From an uncultured Aquabacterium sp. (GTDB lineage Bacteria; Pseudomonadota; Gammaproteobacteria; Burkholderiales; Burkholderiaceae_C), in assembly GCF_947366995.1 (NCBI RefSeq), contig NZ_CANBCC010000004.1:38393-102392 (forward strand): 64,000 bases of DNA, given 5' to 3'. Positions 33,104 to 44,830 of this stretch are shown piece after piece. The notes beneath the pieces were generated by a model, which was not told where the DNA came from, searched no databases, and was given only the letters and a program-made list of their open reading frames with translations. The translations under genes and the position numbers were made by a program. Numbering within the stretch: the stretch's first letter is position 1; each line of letters opens with the position of its first letter.

Positions 33104-34804
33104 TCAGGCCGCCTTCTTCTCGTCGCGCAGTTCGCGACGCAGGATCTTGCCCACGTTGGTCTTGGGCAGGTCGGTGCGGAACTCGATGTGCTTGGGACAC
33201 TTGTAGCCGGTCAGCTGCTCGTGGCAGTAAGCCTTGAGCTGCTCCTCCGTCAGCGTGGTGTCCTTGCGCACGACGAACAGCTTCACAGCCTCGCCCGACT
33301 TGCTGTCCGGCACACCCACGGCCGCACACTCCAGCACCCCGGGATGCATGTTCACCACCTGCTCCACCTCGTTCGGGTACACGTTGAAGCCCGACACCAG
33401 GATCATGTCCTTCTTGCGGTCCACGATCTTCACCAGGCCGGTCTCGTCCATCACACCGATGTCACCGGTGCGGAAGAAACCATCGGGCGTCATGACCTTG
33501 GCGGTCTCGTCCGGGCGGTTCCAGTAGCCGGCCATCACCTGCGGGCCGCGGATCGAGATCTCGCCCACGCCGCCGATCGGCAGATGGTTCCCATCGTCGT
33601 CCAGGATGGCCACGTCGGTCGAGGGCAGCGGCAGGCCGATGGCGCCGTTGAAGCCCTTGTTGTCCAGGCGGTTCACGGTGGCCACCGGCGAGGTCTCCGA
33701 CAGGCCATAGCCTTCCACGATAGGGCAACCCGTCAGCTTCTGCCACTTCTCGGCGGTGGCCTGCTGCACGGCCATGCCGCCGCCGTTGGACACCTTCAGA
33801 CCCGAGAAGTCGAGCTTGGCAAACTCGGGGTCGTTGGCGAGCGCGTTGTACAGCGTGTTGACGGCGGGGAACTGGTTGACCTTGTAGTTCTTCAGCGTCT
33901 TCACGAAGCCCGGGATGTCGCGCGGATTGGCGATCAGGATGTTCATGCTGCCCATGCGCGCGCCGACCATGTAGCAGGCCGTCAGCGCAAAGATGTGGTA
34001 CAGCGGCAGCGCGCACACCACGGTCAGCGGCTGGTTGCCCAGCTTGCCCAGCTCGGGCTTGAACCAGGCCTCGCACTGCAGTATGTTGGCCACGATGTTG
34101 CTGTGCAGCAGCGTCGCACCCTTCGACACGCCGGTCGTCCCGCCCGTGTACTGCAGGAAGGCAACGTCATCGGGCCTGAGCGACGGACGCGCGTACTTCG
34201 CCGAGCTGCCCTGCGACAGCACCTGCTTGAACGGCGTGACCTTGATGCCACTCCCGTTGGGCAGGCTGTAGGCCGGCACCATCTTCTTGACGTGGCGCAC
34301 CACGAAGTTCACCAGCGGCCCCTTCAGGCCGGGCAGCATGTCGCCCATGGTGGCCACGACGATGTGCTTGACCGCCGTGCGCTTGACCACTTCCTGCAGC
34401 GTGGTCGCAAAGTTCTCGAGGATGACGATGGCTTCAGCGCCCGAGTCCTTGAGCTGATGCTCCAGCTCACGCGGGGTGTACAGCGGGTTCACGTTGACCA
34501 CCACATAGCCGGCGCGCAGCACGGCGGCAATCGCCACCACATACTGCGGCACGTTGGGCATCATCAGCGCCACGCGGGCGCCCTTGGCCAGCCCCAGCGA
34601 CTGCAGCCAGGCAGCCATGGCACGCGACTGTTCGTCGACCTGCTCGTACGTGAAGTGGGCGCCCATGAACGCCGCCATGTCGCGCTTCGCGTACTGCTTG
34701 AACGACTGGTCCAGAAGATCGACCAGCGAGGCGTATTCGGCGGTGTTGATCTCGGCAGGCACGCCGGCTTCGTAGTGGGCCAGCCAGGGTTTGGAGCTCG
34801 TCAT
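33104..34804 (-). CDS. fadD: Long-chain fatty acid--CoA ligase
   Basis: The protein has 566 residues. It activates long-chain fatty acids with ATP and CoA for beta-oxidation. The AMP-binding P-loop is YTGGTTGVSKGA, the A5 block is EGYGLSETSP, the GFFRTGDIG and VDRKKDMILVSGFNVYP blocks follow, and the C-terminal Lys in GKILRREL is present. Length and order fit FadD. It lies alone on the minus strand. The 279-base gap upstream to the Tat-signal gene would hold divergent promoters; I recognised none with confidence. Confidence 0.95.
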   Translation of the reverse strand: MTSSKPWLAHYEAGVPAEINTAEYASLVDLLDQSFKQYAKRDMAAFMGAHFTYEQVDEQSRAMAAWLQSLGLAKGARVALMMPNVPQYVVAIAAVLRAGYVVVNVNPLYTPRELEHQLKDSGAEAIVILENFATTLQEVVKRTAVKHIVVATMGDMLPGLKGPLVNFVVRHVKKMVPAYSLPNGSGIKVTPFKQVLSQGSSAKYARPSLRPDDVAFLQYTGGTTGVSKGATLLHSNIVANILQCEAWFKPELGKLGNQPLTVVCALPLYHIFALTACYMVGARMGSMNILIANPRDIPGFVKTLKNYKVNQFPAVNTLYNALANDPEFAKLDFSGLKVSNGGGMAVQQATAEKWQKLTGCPIVEGYGLSETSPVATVNRLDNKGFNGAIGLPLPSTDVAILDDDGNHLPIGGVGEISIRGPQVMAGYWNRPDETAKVMTPDGFFRTGDIGVMDETGLVKIVDRKKDMILVSGFNVYPNEVEQVVNMHPGVLECAAVGVPDSKSGEAVKLFVVRKDTTLTEEQLKAYCHEQLTGYKCPKHIEFRTDLPKTNVGKILRRELRDEKKAA

Positions 34805-35083
34805 GGGGTCATCCTCGTCTCTTGGTCAGGTCAATCACGCACGGCACCCTGACGGGGGTCACCGCACGACAGCGCTGCACGCATTCTGCAACATCTGTAG
34901 CTAGGGGTAATCCCGAGTACCAGTTGCGCCCAGCGGCCGATTGCAACAGGTTATTTCACCCTGATTGCGGGGCCACCCGTGTTAACCGGGACAGACAGTC
35001 CGGGCACACGGAGGCACAATACCCTCGAATGTGACTCCACATGTTTCCTCTTCACCACTCATTTGCAGGCCCCGCTGTCCATC

Positions 35084-35620
35084 ATGGCTGACCGTGCGAT
35101 AGACCATCCCCTCACCCCTCGACGCCGCTGGTTCCTTAAGACCGCCCTGGCGATTGGCGCGCTGGGTGCCTCCCTCGGCGGCCTGGTGTACTGGCACCGA
35201 GGCATGCGCGAAGGGCACCTCACGCCAGAAGGCCGTTCGGTGTTTCGTGCCCTTGCCATCGGCTTTGTCGGTCCGATGCTGCCGCAGGATCCCGCCAAGC
35301 GCGAAGCCCTGTTGAGCGCGCACCTCGAGCACCTGGAGCCCTTTCTGAACAACCTGCCTCAGGTGCTGCAGGTGCAAGTCAATGCCATCGTCGGGCTGCT
35401 CGCCAACGGCGTCACGCGCCGCATGCTGACGGGTCTGCCCACCGATTGGGACAGCGCCACACCAGCCCAACTCGAGGCCGCATTTGACAACATGCGGCGC
35501 CATCCGCTGCCCAGCAACCGGCTGACCTACCAGGTGGTGCGCTCCATCACCTGCATGACGTTCTTCGCAAACAGCGACCACTGGTCCCTCACTGGCTACC
35601 CTGGCCCCGTCGACCTATGA
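35084..35620 (+). CDS. Tat-signal small subunit, gluconate-dehydrogenase-subunit-3-like partner of a GMC oxidoreductase
   Basis: The protein has 178 residues. The N-terminus has a twin-arginine signal: RRRWFLKTALAIGALGASLGG with R-R before WFLK and a helix after, so it should be exported folded. No clear catalytic motif follows. The gene overlaps the GMC oxidoreductase by four bases (ATGA), the arrangement of membrane dehydrogenases, in which the small Tat-signal subunit escorts the flavoprotein across the membrane. The ATG at 35084 starts the Tat signal; the frame opens earlier at 34979 with no signal features. Substrate is unknown. Confidence 0.7.
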   Translation: MADRAIDHPLTPRRRWFLKTALAIGALGASLGGLVYWHRGMREGHLTPEGRSVFRALAIGFVGPMLPQDPAKREALLSAHLEHLEPFLNNLPQVLQVQVNAIVGLLANGVTRRMLTGLPTDWDSATPAQLEAAFDNMRRHPLPSNRLTYQVVRSITCMTFFANSDHWSLTGYPGPVDL

Positions 35621-37227
35621 GCAAACTCCCTGATCCGTTCCGCGAAGGCCTGGCCCGCGGCTGGAAAGCCGTCAACGGCGAAACCGGTCTGCCCAGTCGG
35701 GTCGAATGCGATGTCGTCATCGTGGGCAGCGGCGCCGGCGCCGGCATCACTGCCGAACTGCTCGTTAAGGCCGGCCTCGATGTCGTGCTGGTCGAAGAAG
35801 GTCCACTGCGTACCAGCAGCGACTTCCACCAGAAAGAGTCCGAGGCCTACGCCACCCTCTACCAGGACAGCGCCGGCCGCCGTACCGCCGACGGTGCGAT
35901 CACCATCCTGCAGGGGCGCTGCGTGGGTGGCACGACCGTCATCAACTGGACGAGCTCGTTTCGCACGCCAGCGCAGACGCTGTCGTACTGGCAGAGCGAA
36001 TTCGGCCTGCAGGACTTCACCGAAGCCGCCCTGGCGCCCTGGTTCAAGCAGGCTGAGACGCGCCTCAACATGACCCCGTGGGAGGTGCCCGCCAACCCCA
36101 ACAACGAGTTGCTGCGCACCGGGGCACGCAAGCTGGGCATCCAGGCCGATGTGATCCCCCGCAACGTCAAGGGCTGCTGGAACCTCGGCTCGTGCGGCAT
36201 GGGCTGCCCCACCAACGCGAAGCAGTCGATGCTGGTCACCACGCTGCCGACGGCCCTGGAGCGCGGTGCCCGTCTGTTCCATCAGACTCGCGCCGAGGCA
36301 TTCGAGCTTGACGGCGACAAGGTGAAGGCGCTGCTGTGTGCGCCCATCCGCATCAACGGCCAGAAGGTGTCCGACCAGCTGATGCGGGTCACCGCGCGCC
36401 ACTATGTGGTGTCGGGCGGCGCGATCAACTCGCCCGCCCTGCTGAAACGCTCCAAGGTGCCGGACCCCCACGGCCTGCTCGGCACGCGCACCTTCCTCCA
36501 CCCGGTGGCCTTCTCATCGGCGGTGTTCGACCAGCGCATCGAAGGCTGGGCTGGCGCGCCGCAGTCGATCTACTCCGATCACTTCGTGCACAACGCGCCG
36601 CTCGACGGCCCGATGGGCTACAAGCTTGAAGCCACCCCGATGCAGCCGGGCCTGACCTCCGTGCTGCTGGGCGGGCACGGCCATCTGCTCGCCGAGCGCT
36701 TTGCGCAGTATCCGAACACGCAGATGATGCTTGCGCTGCTGCGCGACGGCTTCCATCCAGAGTCCGGCGGGGGCACGGTGTACCTCAACGTGGACGGCTC
36801 GCCCTTGCTGCACTACCCGCTGACCGACTATGTCCTGGAAGGCTTCCGCAGCGCGCTGGCCAGCATGGCCGAAGTGCAGTTTGCCGCTGGCGCCCGCAAG
36901 GTGTTGCCGCTGCACGAACAGGGTCAGCATTACACAAGCTGGGCCGAGGCCAAGGCAGCCATTGCCGCCTTCGACATGAAGCCCTACCTCGTTGGCGCGG
37001 GCAGCGCACACGTCATGGGCGGATGCCGGATGGGGGGCACCGAGAAGCAGGGCGTGGTGCGCCCGGACGGCGTGCACTGGCAGCTGGCCAACCTCTCGGT
37101 GCACGACGGCTCGCTGTTTCCCACCAGCATCGGCGCCAATCCACAGCTGTCGATCTACGGAACGGTCAATCGCATGGCCACCCAGCTCGCGCGCCGTCTC
37201 AGCGGCCAGATGGTGTCGCTGGTCTGA
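35617..37227 (+). CDS. GMC-family flavin oxidoreductase
   Basis: The protein has 536 residues. The FAD site near the N-terminus is VVIVGSGAGAGITAELL, then VEEGPLRTSSDF and the FAD-pyrophosphate segment ILQGRCVGGTTVIN. The C-terminal catalytic/FAD closing region has HVMGGCRMGG and a GSLFPTSIGANPQLS segment, where H and N are the usual acid-base pair. No signal peptide is seen, consistent with export in a complex with the Tat subunit. The internal cysteine-rich stretch (KGCWNLGSCGMGC, ~180-195) might bind a metal or form disulphides. Family members oxidise alcohols, sugars or sterols; the substrate here is not indicated. A cytochrome c subunit is not encoded nearby. Confidence 0.85.
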   Translation: MSKLPDPFREGLARGWKAVNGETGLPSRVECDVVIVGSGAGAGITAELLVKAGLDVVLVEEGPLRTSSDFHQKESEAYATLYQDSAGRRTADGAITILQGRCVGGTTVINWTSSFRTPAQTLSYWQSEFGLQDFTEAALAPWFKQAETRLNMTPWEVPANPNNELLRTGARKLGIQADVIPRNVKGCWNLGSCGMGCPTNAKQSMLVTTLPTALERGARLFHQTRAEAFELDGDKVKALLCAPIRINGQKVSDQLMRVTARHYVVSGGAINSPALLKRSKVPDPHGLLGTRTFLHPVAFSSAVFDQRIEGWAGAPQSIYSDHFVHNAPLDGPMGYKLEATPMQPGLTSVLLGGHGHLLAERFAQYPNTQMMLALLRDGFHPESGGGTVYLNVDGSPLLHYPLTDYVLEGFRSALASMAEVQFAAGARKVLPLHEQGQHYTSWAEAKAAIAAFDMKPYLVGAGSAHVMGGCRMGGTEKQGVVRPDGVHWQLANLSVHDGSLFPTSIGANPQLSIYGTVNRMATQLARRLSGQMVSLV

Positions 37228-37261
37228 TGAGAGCGGGGCAAACCAGCCCCTCGGAAAACAC

Positions 37262-37285
37262 AAAACCCCGCCAAGGCGGGGTTTT
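37262..37285. terminator. Bidirectional terminator between the GMC oxidoreductase and ompA-family genes
   Basis: AAAACCCCGCC pairs with GGCGGGGTTTT around a two-base loop, with T-runs on both strands. It serves the convergent genes on each side. Confidence 0.9.
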
Positions 37286-37329
37286 GTTGTTGGAGCCGGC
37301 CCTTCGGGGAGCCGGCGCACCAGACAAGT

Positions 37330-37980
37330 TTACTTGTTGCGGGTGCCCACCACTTCGATTTCCACGCGGCGGTTCTTGGCGCGGCCTTCGGCCGACTTGT
37401 TGTCAGCCACGGGCTGCTTCTCGCCCTTGCCTTCGGTGTACACGCGGGCAGCGTCGATGCCCTTGCCGGTCAGGTAGCTCTTGACGGCTTCCGAACGACG
37501 GATCGACAGCTTCTGGTTGTAGGCATCAGAGCCGACCGAGTCGGTGTGGCCGACGGCGATGATGACTTCCAGATTCAGGCCCTTGACCTTGTCGGCCAGG
37601 TCGTCCAGCTTGGCCTTGCCTTCGGGCTTCAGCACAGCCTTGTCGAAGTCGAAGAAGGCGTCGGCAGCGAAGCTGACCTTCTCGGTGGCCGGGGCGACCA
37701 CGGCAGGGGCGGGTGCGGGGGCTGGAGCCGGAGCCGGGGCTGCGGACGGAGCCGGAGCCGGAGCAGCGGGAGCGGCCGGGGCGGGCACGCCGTCGCAACC
37801 CTGAACGCCGGTCTGCGGGGTCCAGAAATTGTCGCGCCAGCAGTATTCGTTGGTGCCGTTCTTCCACACGGTACCGTCGGTACCACGCCAGTTGTCGGTG
37901 GTCGACTGGGCTTGGGCGAAAGCACCACCCGTCAGGGCAACAGTAGCAAACAGCGCGGCAACTTTATTGAGTTTGTTCAT
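37330..37980 (-). CDS. OmpA-family outer membrane protein
   Basis: The protein has 216 residues. The signal peptide is MNKLNKVAALFATVALTGGAFA. A short Trp/Cys-bearing segment (NEYCWRDNFWTPQTGVQGC) is typical of betaproteobacterial OmpA-like proteins rather than the E. coli barrel. A Pro-Ala linker of about 40 residues follows, then the OmpA-C peptidoglycan-binding domain: FDFDKAVLKPEG, AVGHTDSVGSDAYNQ, LSIRRSEAV and EGKGEKQPV. It tethers the outer membrane to the cell wall. GAGGA precedes the ATG by five bases. The upstream region is shared with gyrA. Confidence 0.92.
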   Translation of the reverse strand: MNKLNKVAALFATVALTGGAFAQAQSTTDNWRGTDGTVWKNGTNEYCWRDNFWTPQTGVQGCDGVPAPAAPAAPAPAPSAAPAPAPAPAPAPAVVAPATEKVSFAADAFFDFDKAVLKPEGKAKLDDLADKVKGLNLEVIIAVGHTDSVGSDAYNQKLSIRRSEAVKSYLTGKGIDAARVYTEGKGEKQPVADNKSAEGRAKNRRVEIEVVGTRNK

Positions 37981-38302
37981 GCGAATCCTCACGTGTAAGA
38001 CGCAGCATTGGACTGCGAAGCGCCCTGCCTGGGCAATTAGCCGAAAAGCTAACGGTGAAAGGGGGTAACCCTTTGGGGGCTGACACGAACCATTGTGCCA
38101 TAGCGGAAATGACACTCAATGAGGCGTCCGTACTGCACGAACACGGCCGCCGACTTGTTGCGCGAGGGAGACAATCCAGGCCAATTACAATGGCTTGTTC
38201 AGCCCTGCTCCCCTCTGACACAGGGGGCGGCGGGGTCCATGGAAGCCCGTCGCGGTGCCCTGCCTCCCGGCTGCACCGCTCCTTCTCGCCGACCGAGTCC
38301 GC
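37981..38302. other. Divergent ompA-family / gyrA intergenic region
   Basis: This 322-base stretch holds divergent promoters. For the ompA-family gene a weak TTGCCC-N18-TCCAAT pair (minus) and two small inverted repeats are seen. On the plus strand TACAAT near 38187 could be a gyrA -10, but no matching -35 stands at the right distance. No coding frame that I can support lies here; plus-strand frames starting in it are out of frame with gyrA. Confidence 0.45.
38037..38074. repeat. Two short inverted repeats upstream of the ompA-family gene
   Basis: TTAGC-N6-GCTAA (38037-38052) and AAAGGG-N5-CCCTTT (38058-38074) are perfect dyads five bases apart. They fall about 55-95 bases before the ompA-family start codon and might be regulator sites or leader hairpins. 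Confidence 0.5.
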
Positions 38303-40933
<2,631 letters not shown>

Positions 40934-40956
40934 TGATCTGACACCAAGCGAGTTGC

Positions 40957-40984
40957 GCCCCGTCACACTGGCGGGGTTTTCCTT
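40957..40984 (+). terminator. Candidate terminator after gyrA
   Basis: CCCCG pairs with CGGGG around a nine-base loop, followed by TTTTCCTTCT. The stem is short, so it may be only partial. Confidence 0.5.
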
Positions 40985-41009
40985 CTCTCACGGACACCAA
41001 GGACCGAAC

Positions 41010-41618
41010 ATGAAGCTGACGAAAACGGTGTGGGCTGCGGCCATCGCCTCGACCCTGATGGCGACCAGCCTGGGTGCGCATGCCGAAAGCAAGAAGGAGC
41101 TGGTTCAGAAGCTGCTGACCCTCCAGCAACCCGCACTCGAAGGCACCGCCCGCGGCCTGGCCGAAAACCCGGCCCGCCAACTCGCCGGCGCGGCGCAGCC
41201 GGTCCTGGCCCAGGCTGTCCCGGAAGACAAGCGCGAAGCCACCGCCAAGCAGATCGACGCCGAGATCCGCAAGTATCTGGACGTGGCCATCCCGGTGCTG
41301 CGCAGCACCACGGTCAAGCTCAGCCAGAGCGTGATCGGCCCGATGTTCGAAGAGCGCTTCACCGAAGATGAACTGCGCCAGCTGGTCACCATGCTCGAGT
41401 CGCCCGTGCTCAAGAAGTACCAGGGGCTGCTGCCCGAGATGAGCAACGCTTTGGTCGAGAAGGTGGTGCAGGAAGCCCGCCCGCAGGTTGACCCCAAGCT
41501 GCAGGCCGCCCAGCAGAACATCCGCAAGATTCTGGACACCGCGACCGGCGGCAAGCTGAGTGGCGGCCAATCCAGTCAGCCTGCTCCGGCCACCAAGCCC
41601 GTCCCCGCCAAGAAGTGA
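41010..41618 (+). CDS. Secreted DUF2059-type protein
   Basis: The protein has 202 residues. The signal peptide is [25 protein letters not shown] with cut before ESKKEL. The body is helical with the DUF2059 pattern [30 protein letters not shown] (read in pieces), a segment found in many periplasmic proteins of unknown role. The C-terminal tail is Pro/Lys-rich. AAGGA precedes the ATG by eight bases. It lies between gyrA and serC in the same direction. Function is unknown. Confidence 0.8.
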   Translation: MKLTKTVWAAAIASTLMATSLGAHAESKKELVQKLLTLQQPALEGTARGLAENPARQLAGAAQPVLAQAVPEDKREATAKQIDAEIRKYLDVAIPVLRSTTVKLSQSVIGPMFEERFTEDELRQLVTMLESPVLKKYQGLLPEMSNALVEKVVQEARPQVDPKLQAAQQNIRKILDTATGGKLSGGQSSQPAPATKPVPAKK

Positions 41619-41667
41619 CCCTCCCCGACCCGGCCGCGCGCCGGGTTCGTTCCCATCGGATTGCCCC

Positions 41668-42774
41668 ATGACGCGTCCTTTCAATTTCTCGGCTGGCCCG
41701 GCCACGCTGCCCGAAGACGTTCTGAAACAGGCCGCCGCCGAGATGCTGGACTGGCGCGGCAGCGGCATGGGCGTCATGGAGATGAGCCACCGCGGCAAGG
41801 AGTTCATCTCGATCGCACAGCAGGCCGAAGCCGACCTGCGCGAGATCCTCTCGATCCCGGCGAACTACAAGGTCCTGTTCATGCAGGGCGGCGCCATCGC
41901 CGAGAACGCCATCCTGCCAATGAACCTGTCGCGGGGCGCGCGCACCGATTACGTGATCACCGGTTCGTGGTCGCAGAAATCGGCCAAGGAAGCGCGCACC
42001 TACTGCGATGTGCACGTGGCGGCCACCAACGAGGCCGACCTGCACACGCGCATGCCCGCCTATGGCAGCTGGCAGCTGTCGAAGGACGCGGCCTATGTGC
42101 ACGTCTGCAGCAATGAAACCATCCACGGCGTGGAGATGCACGAGCTGCCCGACCTGAAGGCCCTCGGCTCGAACGCCCCGCTGGTGATCGACTGCTCGTC
42201 GCACCTCGCTTCCCGCCCGCTCGACTGGTCCCGCGTGGCCGTCGCCTACGGGGGCGCACAGAAGAACATCGGCCCCTCGGGCCTGACGCTGGTGATCGTC
42301 CGGGAAGACCTGCTGGGCCGCGCCCTGCCCATCACCCCGTCTGCCTTCGACTACCAGACGGTGGCCAAGAACGATTCGATGTACAACACGCCGCCCACCT
42401 ATGCGTGGTACATCGCAGGCCTCGTGTTCCAGTGGGTCAAGCGCCAGACCGAGGGCCATCTCACCGGGCTGGCCGCGGTCGAGGCCCGCAACATCGCCAA
42501 GGCGGCGCTGCTGTATGACTACATCGATGGCTCCGGCTTCTACGAGAACCGCGTGGCGGTCGACTGTCGTTCGCGCATGAACGTGCCGTTCTTCCTGAAG
42601 AACGAGGCGCTCAACGACGCCTTCCTGGCTGGCGCCAAGGAAGCGGGCCTGCTTCAGCTCAAGGGTCACAAGAGCGTGGGCGGCATGCGGGCCTCGGTCT
42701 ACAACGCGATGCCGCTGGCGGGCGTGCAGGCGCTGGTCGACTTCATGAAGCACTTCGCACGCACCCATGGCTGA
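41668..42774 (+). CDS. serC: Phosphoserine aminotransferase
   Basis: The protein has 368 residues. It converts 3-phosphohydroxypyruvate and glutamate to phosphoserine, and also works in PLP synthesis. The N-terminus [24 protein letters not shown], the PLP-binding segment with the Lys of [11 protein letters not shown], and the C-terminal [12 protein letters not shown] are typical. It overlaps pheA by eight bases, so serine and aromatic genes form one operon here (serC-pheA-tyrA-aroA/cmk), as in other Burkholderiales. Confidence 0.97.
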   Translation: MTRPFNFSAGPATLPEDVLKQAAAEMLDWRGSGMGVMEMSHRGKEFISIAQQAEADLREILSIPANYKVLFMQGGAIAENAILPMNLSRGARTDYVITGSWSQKSAKEARTYCDVHVAATNEADLHTRMPAYGSWQLSKDAAYVHVCSNETIHGVEMHELPDLKALGSNAPLVIDCSSHLASRPLDWSRVAVAYGGAQKNIGPSGLTLVIVREDLLGRALPITPSAFDYQTVAKNDSMYNTPPTYAWYIAGLVFQWVKRQTEGHLTGLAAVEARNIAKAALLYDYIDGSGFYENRVAVDCRSRMNVPFFLKNEALNDAFLAGAKEAGLLQLKGHKSVGGMRASVYNAMPLAGVQALVDFMKHFARTHG

Positions 42775-43906
42775 GCCCCTCGACGCCCACTATGAACCCG
42801 ATGGCCGGCCGGTCGACGAGCAGCTGGCCGACCTTCGCGTGCGCATCGACGCGCTCGATGTCGAGCTGCTGAGTCTGCTCAATGCGCGCGCGCGGCTTGC
42901 TCAGGCGGTGGGCGAGGTCAAGAAGATCGACGGCTCGCCGGTGTTCCGGCCCGATCGTGAACTGCAGGTGATCGAAGGCCTGAAGCAGCGCAATCCGGGC
43001 CCGATCCTGCCCGAGAGCATTGGCCCGATCTGGCGCGAAGTGATGTCGGCCTGTCGCGCGCTGGAAGCCAAGCAGCGCGTGGCCTTCCTCGGGCCGGCAG
43101 GCACGTTCACCGAGCAGGCGATGTACAACTACTTCGGCTCGTCCATCGAACCGATTGCCTGCTCGAGCTTCGACGAGATCTTCCGGGCGGCCGCCTCGGG
43201 CTCGGCGGACTACGGTGTCGTGCCGATCGAGAATTCCACTGAAGGCGTGGTCGCCCGCACGCTCGATCTGCTGCTGCAGTCGTCACTGACCATCATGGGT
43301 GAGACCAGCCTGGCCGTGCAGCACAACCTGCTGCGCAAGGACCCCGGCCGCGACGGCATCCAGGTGGTCACGGCGCACCCGCAGGCGCTGGCGCAATGCC
43401 AGGGCTGGCTCAGCCAGAATCTGCCGCACGCCGAGCGCCGCGCGGTGGCCAGCAATGCCGAAGGCGCCCGCCTGGCCGCCGCCGACCCGAGCTTTGCCGC
43501 CCTGGCCAGCGAGCGCGCCGCCTCGATGTTCGGCCTGCACGTCGTGCAGCGCGCCGTGCAGGACGAGGCCAACAACCGCACCCGCTTCTTCATCCTCACG
43601 CCGGCCGAGAAGCACAAGCCGGCGGGGCCCACAGGTCGCGACTGCATCAGCCTCGCGGTGTCGGTGCCCAACAAACCCGGTGCGGTGCACGACATGCTGG
43701 TGCCGCTCAAGCAGCACGGCGTGTCGATGAACCGCATCGAATCCCGCCCGGCCCGCTCCGGCCAGTGGGAGTACGTCTTCTTCGTCGACATCGTGGGTCA
43801 CCCGGACACCCCCAACGTCGCTGCGGCGCTCGAAGCGCTGCGCGCGCAAGTCTCGTTCATCAAGGTGCTTGGCAGCTACCCGCTGGATGCACACGGATCT
43901 CACTGA
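42767..43906 (+). CDS. pheA: P-protein: chorismate mutase / prephenate dehydratase
   Basis: The protein has 379 residues. Residues ~15-100 are an AroQ-type chorismate mutase ([20 protein letters not shown], the Glu/Arg/Lys active site). Residues ~104-285 are the dehydratase ([29 protein letters not shown] with the TRF triad). A C-terminal ACT domain ([20 protein letters not shown]) binds phenylalanine for feedback. It makes phenylpyruvate from chorismate. tyrA follows after 12 bases. Confidence 0.97.
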   Translation: MAEPLDAHYEPDGRPVDEQLADLRVRIDALDVELLSLLNARARLAQAVGEVKKIDGSPVFRPDRELQVIEGLKQRNPGPILPESIGPIWREVMSACRALEAKQRVAFLGPAGTFTEQAMYNYFGSSIEPIACSSFDEIFRAAASGSADYGVVPIENSTEGVVARTLDLLLQSSLTIMGETSLAVQHNLLRKDPGRDGIQVVTAHPQALAQCQGWLSQNLPHAERRAVASNAEGARLAAADPSFAALASERAASMFGLHVVQRAVQDEANNRTRFFILTPAEKHKPAGPTGRDCISLAVSVPNKPGAVHDMLVPLKQHGVSMNRIESRPARSGQWEYVFFVDIVGHPDTPNVAAALEALRAQVSFIKVLGSYPLDAHGSH

Positions 43907-43918
43907 AAGCGCTGTCCC

Positions 43919-44800
43919 ATGTTCAACCAACTCGGTCTGATCGGGTGCGGCCTGATGGGCGGCTCCTTCGCCCTCGCCCTCAAGAAAGCCGGCCTGGTCA
44001 AGCGGGTCATCGGTTACAGCAAGTCGCCCTCCACCGTCGAGAAGGCCCGTCGACTCGGCGTGATCGACATTGCCGCCGAATCCGCCCTGCTGGCCGTGTC
44101 CGGCTCCGACATCGTGCTGATTGCCGTGCCGGTGGCCGCCACCGAAGCCACCTTCAAGGCCATCCGCCACTTGGTGGACCCCACCGTGCTGATGATGGAT
44201 GTGGGCTCGACCAAGCGGGACGTGGTCGACGCCGCACGCCGCGTGCTGAAGGAGCGCCTGCCGGGCTTCGTGCCCGCACACCCGATTGCCGGCCGTGAGG
44301 TGGCGGGCATCGAGCACGCCGATGCCGCGCTCTATCAGGGCCGCAAGACCATTCTGACGCCCCTGCCGCAGACCAATCCCCTGCTGGTGCAGCGCGCCAC
44401 CGACGCGTGGTCGGCCGTGGGCTGCCAGGTGTTGAAGATGACGCCCGAGCACCACGACGCCGCCTTCGCGGCCGTGAGCCACCTGCCTCACCTGCTGGCC
44501 TTCGCCTACATGAACGCGATGGCCGAGCAGCCTGCCGGGCAGGAGTACCTCTCGCTGGCCGGTCCCGGTTTCCGGGACTTCAGCCGCATCGCAGCGAGCG
44601 ACCCCACTGTCTGGCGGGACATCCTGCTGTCCAACCGGGAAGAAATCCTGAAACAATCCGAGGCTTTCCGCCACGCGCTCGAATTGATGGAACGCCAGAT
44701 GCGCGACTGGAACGGCCCCGCGCTGCAGGAACTGATCCAGTCGGCTTCCGACGCCCGCAGCCAGTGGCACCTGGGCCCCAAGCCCGCCGCTTCCCGCTGA
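43919..44800 (+). CDS. tyrA: Prephenate dehydrogenase
   Basis: The protein has 293 residues. The NAD(P) site at the start is LIGCGLMGGSFALAL. AHPIAGRE carries the catalytic His. The region after residue 170 (HHDAAFAAVSHLPHLLAFA, FRDFSRIAASDPTVW) is the helical dimerisation domain. The enzyme oxidises prephenate to 4-hydroxyphenylpyruvate for tyrosine, and family members vary in use of arogenate. It has no ACT or mutase domain. Translational spacing of 30 bases to aroA/cmk suggests one operon. Confidence 0.93.
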   Translation: MFNQLGLIGCGLMGGSFALALKKAGLVKRVIGYSKSPSTVEKARRLGVIDIAAESALLAVSGSDIVLIAVPVAATEATFKAIRHLVDPTVLMMDVGSTKRDVVDAARRVLKERLPGFVPAHPIAGREVAGIEHADAALYQGRKTILTPLPQTNPLLVQRATDAWSAVGCQVLKMTPEHHDAAFAAVSHLPHLLAFAYMNAMAEQPAGQEYLSLAGPGFRDFSRIAASDPTVWRDILLSNREEILKQSEAFRHALELMERQMRDWNGPALQELIQSASDARSQWHLGPKPAASR

Positions 44801-44830
44801 GCGCCGTGTGCGCTCACCCGCTTGCCTCGC

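Noticed and set aside
38187..38192. TACAAT as the -10 of gyrA
   Set aside because: No -35 hexamer lies at 16-18 bases upstream and the resulting leader would be over 100 bases; too weak to list as a promoter.
41628..41646. ACCCGGC / GCCGGGT hairpin between the DUF2059-type gene and serC as a terminator
   Set aside because: The stem is followed by TCGTTCCC with no T-run, so it would end transcription poorly; left out as a feature.
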